The translations under genes and the position numbers were made by a program. This document shows positions 57,067-64,000 of a stretch of DNA of 64,000 nucleotides, piece by piece (positions within the stretch are counted from its first letter, which is position 1; every line of letters begins with the position of its first letter). The stretch comes from an uncultured Clostridia bacterium. Lineage in GTDB: Bacteria; Bacillota; Clostridia; Oscillospirales; Acutalibacteraceae. The stretch lies in NCBI GenBank assembly GCA_944383495.1, contig CALWPT010000023.1, positions 61,627-125,626 of the forward strand, given 5' to 3'. The notes under the pieces were generated by a model that searched no databases, was not told the DNA's origin, and saw only the letters and a program-made list of their open reading frames with translations.

Positions 57067-60000
57067 CCAATCACCTTTAATTTTGCCCCATTTTCTCCGG
57101 GGTACACCTCGATTCGGGCAAAAATGCGAGTTTTCAACTCTCCCACATGGGAAATCAGCCCTACCATCCGGCCGCTTTTTTCTATTTCCCCCAATGCGGC
57201 CATGGCTGCGTCCAGGGTGTCCCCGTCCAGGGTTCCGAAGCCCTCGTCAATAAACAGGGAATCCAGCTGAATGCCGCCCGCGTAGCTTTGCACTACTTGG
57301 GCCAGCCCAAACGCAAGGGATAAAGAGGCCAAAAACAGCTCTCCGCCCGAAAGAGTGCCCACCTTGCGCCTGCCGCCCTTATACGCATCCATGACCTCAA
57401 TATCCAGCCCGCGGTAGGCATTGCCTCCCGCTGCGTCCACCCGCACCAGAGCGTACCGGTCGCCGCTCAAGCGGGACAGATACCGGGAAGCCTCCTCCAT
57501 CACGTCGTCCAATAGCAGACCCAGCACAAAATTAGACAGCGGCGTTTTGGCAGGATTATTTCCCGCGCAGTATCGGTAAATCCGGGCCAGCTTTCCGTAT
57601 TCCGCTTCGGTTTGCGCGATGTCGGCAATTTCCGTTTGAATCATTGCTGCCGTTTTAGTGAGATCCTTCACCCGCTGCTTCAACGCGCCCCATTCCAGTG
57701 CGCATTGATCCGCTTCAGCATTCTGCGTTTCCAGCAACGTGCGAAGGGCGTCTAGGTCTGGCCGTTCCTTGTCTCTCGTCTGGTGGGACAAAAGGGCAAT
57801 TTGCTCCGTCGCCGCGGCTAAGGCATCCTCATAAGCCCTGCTTTGCCGTTCCAGCTCATCTTTCTCCTCTAACCGGGAAAAAAGGGCCTTCAGCGCATCT
57901 CCCTCGGGCAGCTTCCCTTCTTGCCTGGCGGCATCAAATGCAGCCCGAGCGGTCGTTTCCCGCTGGGCAGCGGCGGCAAAAGCGTCTTGGGCGCTAAAAA
58001 GGGCGGCTTGTGCGCCCGCGTGATCCCGGGAGACGGCTTGCCATTCCTGTGCTGCCTTTTCCCGCTTGGCCTTGTTTTCCTTCTGCTTTTGCAACAAGGC
58101 TGTTTGCTCGTCCTGCAATTGAGCGGCATCCAGATCCTCGCTGCCAGTCCGCGCCAGGAGGGATGCAAGGCCTGCCCGCTCTTCCCGCAGCCCGTTCAGG
58201 CGTTTTTGGGCTTCCTCCGCTTCCCTTCGAGCGGCGGACAGATCCCCCTGCAGCCGTTCCAGCTCGGTTCTTCCGCGTCCGTATTTTTCGCTGCGTTTTT
58301 GCCCTTCCGCCGCTTGCCGGGCAAGCGAGGCTGCCTTCGCCGGCAATCCTTCCGGGTCCTCCTCTCCCAGCTCCGACTGGAACCGTTCCACCTCCAGCCC
58401 GGCGCTCTTCAGTTTTTCCGCCAAGGCCGCCAGCCGGGTTCGCGCCGCCTCCCGCGCCTCACGGCATTCCTCAACAAAACGGCGGCAGGCGCCGGCCTCC
58501 TTTGGCGCATCCGGGCCAGGCCGGGCTGGACTGGGATGCGCCGGCGACCCGCAGACAGGGCAGGGCTCGCCATCCCGCAGGTTGCCGGCAAGGGCCGCCG
58601 CAGTGTTTTGCGATAAAATCTCCTCCACCCGTTGCAGCTGTTCCTGGGCGGCGGACAGCTCTTCCCGCGCCGCTGTTTCCTCCTTTTGCAGATTCTCATA
58701 GGCAGCGCAAAGGGCCTTTTGCTTTTTCTCTGCTTCCCGCAGGCCTTCCAGCGCCGCCAGCTTTTGCTGAGATGCCTGGGACTGGGCCGTCCATTCCGGC
58801 AGATGAACAATGACGGTTTCATACTCGTTTTTCAGCCATTTTTTCCCTGTCTCGACCCGGGCTTCCAGCCCTTGAATTTTTGCTTCCAAATCCGTTTGTT
58901 CCTGCAAAGCGTCCGCTTCCAGCTTTTTCACCGCTTCCAGCTTTTCCCGCGTCTGCGCCCGCTCCCGTGCCATGGGGAGCAGCACCTTGATTTCCTGAAG
59001 CCGCTCCTCCAGCCTTGCGGCCGATTCCTCCAGGGCAGGCATCTCCTTTTTCATCGCCTCCGCCTTCAAAAGCCGCTCCTGTGCCAGAGCAAACGCCTTT
59101 TCAGAGGCTTCCTTTTTCTCCCGGCAGGATACCGCGTTTTCCGCCGCCTCCCGCAGCGCCCGGTGATAGGGCAAAAGCCCTGCCGCCGCCGAAAGCCGCG
59201 CCAATTCCCGTTTTCTTTGTTCTTGAACCGCCGCCTGCTCCTCCAGTTCTTGTTTTTGCTCTTTCGCTTTTGTAAGAGCGTCAAAATCCGCCGCCAACCG
59301 CTGGGCAGCGCCAAATTGCTCCGACAGCGCCCGCGCCTTAGCGTTTTGCTCCCCGGCCCTATTTCGGGCCTCTATTTCCTTTTCCCTCCATTCTGCCAGC
59401 AACGCCGAAAGCTGCTCCGCCGTTTCGCAGCCCGCCTGCCCCAACAGGGCTGCGCGGCGGGCGCCCGCCTCTTTCAGCTCTCCTTCCAGCGTCTTGACAC
59501 GAGCGCCCATCCGTTCGGTCAGCTTCTGCCACCGTCCTGTTCCAAACAGCACCTGCAGCAGCCGCATTTTCTCCGTGGAATTGGCCACCAAAAGCTTGCG
59601 GAATTCCCCCTGGGGCAGCACCACCACTTGGGAAAATTGCGGGCCGGTAAAGCCGATCAGCTCCTGGGCCAGCCGGGGCACCTCCCGGGAACCTGATTCC
59701 AGCAAGCTCCAGCTTCCCTTGTCCCATCGCTCGGCGACTGCGTCCATCTGCTCGTCGATGCCGCCGGTGCGCTTTTGATGAAGGTGCAGCGTTCGGGTAA
59801 ACCGATACCGCTGATCCCGCAGAGTGAACTCGTATTCTACCGCTGTATCCAGCTCCAGCGGCGCCGAAAGGCTCCGCATATCCCGAAAATCCCGCAGAGA
59901 GCCGGTAGCCGTACCGTATAAGGCAAAGGATATGGCGTCCAGAATAGCGGTTTTCCCACCCCCCGTGGGCCCGGAAATAAGAAACAGTCGGTTGTCTCGT

Positions 60001-60074
60001 AAGAGCGAAAAATCGCACGCCGTCCGGGTTAGATACGGACCAAAGGCCTGCATAGTCACCTTCACAGGCTTCAT
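57063..60074 (-). CDS. sbcC: Exonuclease subunit SbcC
   Basis: 1003 residues from the ATG at 60074, overlapping the sbcD stop by 4 bp (ATGA). A Rad50-like ATPase: Walker A LISGPTGGGKTAILDAI near residue 32, long coiled coils, a zinc hook CPVC near residue 500 (GEPCPVCGSPAHP), the signature LSGGELFLASL and Walker B DSLFIDEGFGTLD at the end. With SbcD it cleaves hairpin and blocked DNA ends. Confidence 0.96.
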   Translation of the reverse strand: MKPVKVTMQAFGPYLTRTACDFSLLRDNRLFLISGPTGGGKTAILDAISFALYGTATGSLRDFRDMRSLSAPLELDTAVEYEFTLRDQRYRFTRTLHLHQKRTGGIDEQMDAVAERWDKGSWSLLESGSREVPRLAQELIGFTGPQFSQVVVLPQGEFRKLLVANSTEKMRLLQVLFGTGRWQKLTERMGARVKTLEGELKEAGARRAALLGQAGCETAEQLSALLAEWREKEIEARNRAGEQNAKARALSEQFGAAQRLAADFDALTKAKEQKQELEEQAAVQEQRKRELARLSAAAGLLPYHRALREAAENAVSCREKKEASEKAFALAQERLLKAEAMKKEMPALEESAARLEERLQEIKVLLPMARERAQTREKLEAVKKLEADALQEQTDLEAKIQGLEARVETGKKWLKNEYETVIVHLPEWTAQSQASQQKLAALEGLREAEKKQKALCAAYENLQKEETAAREELSAAQEQLQRVEEILSQNTAAALAGNLRDGEPCPVCGSPAHPSPARPGPDAPKEAGACRRFVEECREAREAARTRLAALAEKLKSAGLEVERFQSELGEEDPEGLPAKAASLARQAAEGQKRSEKYGRGRTELERLQGDLSAARREAEEAQKRLNGLREERAGLASLLARTGSEDLDAAQLQDEQTALLQKQKENKAKREKAAQEWQAVSRDHAGAQAALFSAQDAFAAAAQRETTARAAFDAARQEGKLPEGDALKALFSRLEEKDELERQSRAYEDALAAATEQIALLSHQTRDKERPDLDALRTLLETQNAEADQCALEWGALKQRVKDLTKTAAMIQTEIADIAQTEAEYGKLARIYRYCAGNNPAKTPLSNFVLGLLLDDVMEEASRYLSRLSGDRYALVRVDAAGGNAYRGLDIEVMDAYKGGRRKVGTLSGGELFLASLSLAFGLAQVVQSYAGGIQLDSLFIDEGFGTLDGDTLDAAMAALGEIEKSGRMVGLISHVGELKTRIFARIEVYPGENGAKLKVIG

Positions 60075-61198
60075 ATCGCATCCCCTCCCAAAAAAGCGGC
60101 AAAAACGGAGCGATCGTCGTCCGTCATTTCCTCGCCGCACAGCTGCTTGAAAAATTCCGCCGCCACGGTCATATCATCCACCCGGCCCTGCCGCAGTTCT
60201 CCCCGCAGGGCATCCCGGCGGGGTTCCCCCGCCGCCTCCCGGTCAACATACCGCAGCCCCAGCAGGTTGGGGAAGCGGGGCCGCAGCTTTTCCATCGGCT
60301 CAAACACAGGCGGCCCTTCCAAATTGGCGAACAAGTAATCCTGTGATGCAGGCAGCTTCAGCAAAGCTTCCATTGTTCCGGTCATGGTGCGCAGGTCTCG
60401 AAGGGGCTGGATCGGTATTGGTTCCGCCTCAATTCCCGCAGGGCCCAGCGTGACCATTGTCATGGATTTATTCTGGCGCTCCTCATCAAAGCTGTATTTC
60501 AGCGGCGAACCGGCGTACCGCCCTCGTCCCCCCGATTTTTGAGGCGCGTGCAGATGCCCCAAGGCAACGTAATCAAAGCCTTTGAACGAATCCGCCCCTA
60601 CCTCTCCGCTGCCGCCCACGTACAAGGCGGCTTCACTGTCGCTGGCTTTCCCGCCGGCCACAAAGCAGTGAGAAAGCAAAACATTGTAGCAGGACGAATC
60701 CAGCCTCTCACGAATTGGCGCCAGAACTGCCTCGAAGCTGTCGGCAAAGCCTCGCAAATTAGAATCGCCGGTGGATTCTCGCGCCGCCGCCGGATCAAAA
60801 TAGGGCAGCAGCGTCATGACCGCCTTTTCCCCTCCTGCTTCCAGCACCGCCTGCTCCACGCCTCCTTCAATCCGAACGGATAGATAAAGGCCGCTTTTGC
60901 GCAAAAGAGCGCCTCCCACCGCCATACGGTCGGGGCCGTCATGATTCCCGGCAATAACGAACAAGGGAATCCCCCTCGTTTGGCATGTTTCCGTTGCAGC
61001 TTGATCAAACAACCGCAGCGCCTCGGGCGGCGCTACCGCCCTGTCAAACACATCCCCGCACAGCAGTACCCCGTCGGGCCGGAATGTATCCAGCGCGGGC
61101 AGGTAGCTGTGATAAATAAAATGGGCTTGGTCTTCCAGCAAAGACCGCCCATAAATGCTTTTTCCCAAATGCCAGTCGGCGGTGTGCAGCAGCTTCAC
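60071..61198 (-). CDS. sbcD: Exonuclease subunit SbcD
   Basis: 375 residues of the Mre11-type metallophosphoesterase family. Motifs: LLHTADWHLGKS, LLCGDVFDRA, VIAGNHDGPDR, LLSHCFVAGG and YVALGHLHAPQ supply the two-metal centre. It is the nuclease partner of SbcC and is cotranscribed with it. Confidence 0.97.
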   Translation of the reverse strand: MKLLHTADWHLGKSIYGRSLLEDQAHFIYHSYLPALDTFRPDGVLLCGDVFDRAVAPPEALRLFDQAATETCQTRGIPLFVIAGNHDGPDRMAVGGALLRKSGLYLSVRIEGGVEQAVLEAGGEKAVMTLLPYFDPAAARESTGDSNLRGFADSFEAVLAPIRERLDSSCYNVLLSHCFVAGGKASDSEAALYVGGSGEVGADSFKGFDYVALGHLHAPQKSGGRGRYAGSPLKYSFDEERQNKSMTMVTLGPAGIEAEPIPIQPLRDLRTMTGTMEALLKLPASQDYLFANLEGPPVFEPMEKLRPRFPNLLGLRYVDREAAGEPRRDALRGELRQGRVDDMTVAAEFFKQLCGEEMTDDDRSVFAAFLGGDAI

Positions 61199-61690
61199 GG
61201 GTTTTTAACTCCTTTTGTTTTTCAATCCTGGCCTGTGGGCTTGATCCACTTGAGTTTCCGCCGCTTCCGCCGCTGACGGCATGGTTCATCGGTCCGAGTC
61301 ATGCAGCTGGAAAGCGCTGGTGTTCCAATAAAATTCGACGGATACTCTATAGCCTCCTTATATTGCAGCTGTTTATATTCATTCCATTGTTAAAAAACAG
61401 CGAAAAAGGCCGGCCAATTCAATATACGCACATAAGGCCGTTTAACGGTTTTTTTCAGTATAAACAAATAACAATTAATTTGCAAGACCTGAAAAGGATT
61501 TAACAATTTCAAGACCGCGCTTTCTCCTCAGCACCACTCTCTTGCTCAATCATGTGCATTGCCATACCTGCTGCGGTCAAAAGAGACAACCGCCAACAGA
61601 GCCAGCGGTTGTTTCTTGCAAGCCATTCCATATGCTGCCAATTTTATAGTTTTTAACGTCGTCCCAAAGAAAACAGCAATAGGCAGCGTA
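61199..61690. other. Gap with one terminator
   Basis: About 490 bp without a gene. An 8-bp ACAACCGC/GCGGTTGT stem (61586-61593, 61605-61612) followed by T-rich DNA on both sides probably terminates the gene at 61691. The rest is AT-rich and presumably holds the sbcDC promoter. Confidence 0.5.
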
Positions 61691-62302
61691 TCAATTATCA
61701 ATCAGTGTCTTGACTAACGCCTCCGCCTGCTTTTGAACTTCCATTAGGCTTTCATTTTCAGGGGACTCCATCAGCACCAAATACAGGTCGGGTACCTCGT
61801 GCCCCCGCTGTCTGATTTGATGCATGATAGAAGTATCCTTCAGATTCAATGCCTTACCGTCTAGATCCGGAAAAAAGGTATGCTGTCCCGGCACTCCCAT
61901 CTCATCCAGCTTTTGAAACCGATCCTCGTCGCAGATGTAAATCCTCGTTTTCCCCCGCTGCATTTCCCCTTGCAGTTTGGTTGTCTGTGAAGCCCCCAGC
62001 TGATTGCTCCCATCGGGAAAGCTTACATCAATGATCTGGACCACGCACCTTTGATCATCGTTATTATCCTTGCAGTATGCGGAAATAATTTCCTCCATAT
62101 CCTCCACCAGAAGAGGGCTTGCAGAGGCGTTCATATCCAGAATCAAAGAAACATCAGCTCTCGGCCTTGTAGACCATTGCAGAAACGCTACCGCAAGGAT
62201 CACAGCCGCAAAAACCGCGGTAAACACCTTCCATTTATGATAATACCAAAAGTTGCTGACTCTGGAGCTGAAGCCGCCGCTCCCTGCCGCTTTTTTCCCC
62301 AT
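61691..62302 (-). CDS. Membrane-anchored protein of unknown function
   Basis: 203 residues. A Gly/Ser-rich cytoplasmic start (MGKKAAGSGGFSSRVSNFW) is followed by one transmembrane segment (about residues 28-46) and an extracellular domain of about 150 residues. The domain has LILDMNASASPLLVEDMEEIISAYCKD and two Cys, and looks like an alpha/beta fold, but I do not recognise the family. Monocistronic between two terminators. Confidence 0.75.
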   Translation of the reverse strand: MGKKAAGSGGFSSRVSNFWYYHKWKVFTAVFAAVILAVAFLQWSTRPRADVSLILDMNASASPLLVEDMEEIISAYCKDNNDDQRCVVQIIDVSFPDGSNQLGASQTTKLQGEMQRGKTRIYICDEDRFQKLDEMGVPGQHTFFPDLDGKALNLKDTSIMHQIRQRGHEVPDLYLVLMESPENESLMEVQKQAEALVKTLIDN

Positions 62303-62590
62303 AGCTTAGTCCTCCGGTTTCTTGGCAGGGAAGATAGGCATACTTATAATATCATGCTTTGTAATTCTGCGCATGCGCATATTTTGTTGCATTTATGTTC
62401 CCCTTTGTTATACGAATAAATCGAATTCTAGCCTCAAAGGATTATTACTTTTATTTGTTATATTTTAGCATGTTTTCGTCGTGCTTTCAAGTATCTTCAA
62501 GAGATAATACGCCATTTTCTCTTGCTTTTCTTCCTATACAGGCTGTTTAACCTTTCTGAAGAGACTCGGGTTTTACTCCCGCAATAAAAT
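62303..62590. other. AT-rich gap
   Basis: No gene, RNA or repeat recognised. It holds the presumed promoter of the gene at 61691. Confidence 0.4.
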
Positions 62591-62630
62591 TTCTGCCCCG
62601 CAGCCGTTTATAAATGGCTGCGGGGCAGAA
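62591..62630 (-). terminator. Terminator after the InlB-repeat gene
   Basis: Perfect 15-bp stem (62591-62605 with 62616-62630), 10-nt loop, then ATTTTATT on the minus strand. Confidence 0.88.
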
Positions 62631-62695
62631 CAATACGCTGCAAACACACAATAACGCTATTTCTCTTTTGGAGCATCCGCAAGCCTTGCAGGGCG

Positions 62696-63847
62696 TCAAT
62701 GCTCCCAATGGTAATCGGTGTATGACAATGCTAAATCCTCGCCGCGCTCAATAAACACATTTGCTGTGTCTATTTGCTTTAGGGCTTTATACGCGTCGCA
62801 TGTAACGGTGGAGCCAAGCGGCAGGTTCACGGAAAGACTTTCAAGGGGAGTGTCAACAACATTTTTAATGCCGGTCTGCTTATTGTAATCACCCTTAGTA
62901 AAGTGATAGCGATATGCCATAAAGCAGGAATTGACGTCTGTGCGAAGCACCGGGTCTCCCTTAGGAAGAACAAACGTCTTAGTAGCTTCATCGTAACTGC
63001 GTTCGTTATATCTGTTTGAAACCTTCACGCTGTATACGACCGTCCCGCATAAGCCGTTGCCGTTGTCATCGTAAACGCCGGTTTCCCAGCTGTTAGAGCA
63101 CATCTGAAAACGGTAGGTTTTACCAATCTCTATTTCCAGCGAATCCCCGTTGTTGTAAATTTTACCGTCTTCAAACCGCACAGACATCTTTTGAGGCGTT
63201 ACAATGCCAAGAGTGGTCTTGCCGCCGGTTTCTTCCGTGCCAGCGTTTTTCTTCCACTCTGCGTACAGAGTTATAGCATTTGAAGACTCGTTAGAAAAAA
63301 GCTGTGAAACAGTTACTTGGTTGTCAGGTGAAAATCTTTGTCCAGAACCGTCCGGATTCGTTGTCCAGCCGGTAAATTCATAACCCTCGCGAGAATAACC
63401 ATTTTCTTTGATTGTTACGGCGCTGCCCTTATGGTATTTAGTGTTGTCGGCGGTTGTGCCTACCGCATCGTCTGCATTGGCATCATATATCAAAGTGTAA
63501 GCCGGGCTGTAAACGCCATGCAGTCGCCATGTATTGCGGTCTTTTACAATTTCGTACCAGAGAACCGTCTGCCCTTCCGGGACAAGTACGCCAGGTTTTC
63601 TGACAAGATGGTCTTCAACGCCCTGTAAATCATAACATTCTTCGGCAATCTTAATATATCCCTGTGTTACATAGAAATATTCATCGCCAGCGTTTTCGGC
63701 GTCCGCATAGGGTATGGGATTACCATCATTGCGGATATGAACCTGTACCCAAGTGTTGTTTTGCGCAAAAGCGAGGACAGATGAAAAAATGCAGGTAAGC
63801 ATGAACATCACCGTAAAAAACGGTACCGACAATTTTTTTAATTTCAT
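62696..63847 (-). CDS. Secreted protein with an InlB B-repeat
   Basis: 383 residues. A signal peptide (MKLKKLSVPFFTVMFMLTC, cleaved after about residue 28) and an N-terminal domain of unknown fold precede one InlB/Listeria-Bacteroides repeat (about residues 117-199: LIYDAN...YEFTGWTTNPDGSG...ITLYAEWKK). A beta-rich C-terminal domain follows. No LPxTG motif or transmembrane anchor is seen, so it may be secreted or non-covalently wall-bound. Expression is probably set by the c-di-GMP riboswitch in its leader. GAGGAG lies 8 nt before the ATG. Confidence 0.88.
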   Translation of the reverse strand: MKLKKLSVPFFTVMFMLTCIFSSVLAFAQNNTWVQVHIRNDGNPIPYADAENAGDEYFYVTQGYIKIAEECYDLQGVEDHLVRKPGVLVPEGQTVLWYEIVKDRNTWRLHGVYSPAYTLIYDANADDAVGTTADNTKYHKGSAVTIKENGYSREGYEFTGWTTNPDGSGQRFSPDNQVTVSQLFSNESSNAITLYAEWKKNAGTEETGGKTTLGIVTPQKMSVRFEDGKIYNNGDSLEIEIGKTYRFQMCSNSWETGVYDDNGNGLCGTVVYSVKVSNRYNERSYDEATKTFVLPKGDPVLRTDVNSCFMAYRYHFTKGDYNKQTGIKNVVDTPLESLSVNLPLGSTVTCDAYKALKQIDTANVFIERGEDLALSYTDYHWEH

Positions 63848-63855
63848 AAAAAAAA

Positions 63856-63902
63856 CTCCTCTCTAAAGTTGCACTTGCAAAAGCTGCGCTTAGATAAAGG
63901 AG
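63856..63902 (-). promoter_or_regulatory. Expression platform of the c-di-GMP riboswitch
   Basis: On the minus strand CTCCT (63902-63898), directly after the aptamer, can pair with the SD AGGAG (63860-63856), and TCTAA (63894-63890) with TTAGA (63866-63862). A run of eight U's follows, so the hairpin could hide the SD and act as a terminator. Confidence 0.55.
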
Positions 63903-64000
63903 CAGTCTGGCGACCATAGCTGCTTTTCCAACGGGAAACCCTACGTCAACAGCCTTAGGCCCATGATTTTGCGTCCTGCCATTTCTGACAGTTTGCCTTT
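63903..64000 (-). ncRNA. c-di-GMP-I (GEMM) riboswitch, 5' edge at window end
   Basis: The minus strand carries the GEMM-I landmarks in order: GGCAAAC, a GAAA tetraloop hairpin, GGACGCAAA (63976-63968), GGCCTAAGG and, near the 3' side, ATGGTCGCCAGACTGC. These form the c-di-GMP pocket and the tetraloop-receptor contact of class I aptamers. The 5' strand of helix P1 lies outside the window. It precedes the secreted InlB-repeat gene. Confidence 0.9.

Noticed and set aside
1..64000. CRISPR arrays, tRNA or rRNA genes
   Set aside because: No regularly spaced direct repeats, no TPsiC-arm-containing cloverleaf and no rRNA signature were noticed on reading both strands.

Overview
The window looks like the chromosome of a spore-forming, anaerobic Clostridia bacterium, probably Oscillospirales/Ruminococcaceae-like. 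This is inferred from gene content (spoIIID, a BofC-type protein, the CD1247-type zinc protein, the YajC-TIGR04086 pair, a dockerin protein, short SerA/SerC), Gram-positive Shine-Dalgarno sites and moderately high GC. No taxonomic search was possible.

Layout. 1-9.7 kb (minus strand): a TIGR04086 membrane protein, yajC, tgt; then serC-serA behind a consensus promoter flanked by two Rex-type operators; a class B sortase; then efp, aroQ, a TIM-barrel gene, yqeG and rpsU. 9.7-30.9 kb (minus strand): a long housekeeping run with leuS, rsfS, an LCP gene, yqeK, nadD, yhbY, rdgB, ftsY, smc, a radical SAM gene, rnc, plsX, trmFO, topA, dprA and an rRNA methyltransferase, and then the infC-rpmI-rplT operon with an AUU start and an attenuator leader. 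31-33.3 kb (plus strand): glf and a family 2 glycosyltransferase.

33.5-40.4 kb is the key region. The sporulation regulator spoIIID is split in two: codons 1-38 lie at 33487-33600 and the remaining 49 codons at 40222-40371. Between them is a 6,621-bp element bounded by a 13-bp direct repeat with one mismatch. The element carries a large serine recombinase whose stop codon lies inside the right repeat, a small ORF overlapping its start, asnA, a secreted dockerin/polysaccharide deacetylase, an FAD-dependent oxidoreductase and an old transposase remnant. Recombination between the repeats would join the halves exactly in frame and give an 87-residue SpoIIID. This resembles the skin element of sigK, but in spoIIID: a candidate developmentally excised element.

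40.7-51.3 kb: a P-type ATPase, an aminotransferase, trpS, a phosphohexomutase, a small XRE regulator, a BofC-domain protein and a class A PBP. 51.4-61.2 kb (minus strand): a methionine gamma-lyase-like protein, a GNAT protein, two overlapping M42 peptidases, murD and sbcDC. 61.7-64 kb: an unknown membrane-anchored protein and a secreted InlB-repeat protein preceded by a c-di-GMP-I riboswitch that runs off the window edge.

All coordinates and repeats were read by eye. Family assignments rest on recognised motifs and not on database searches.
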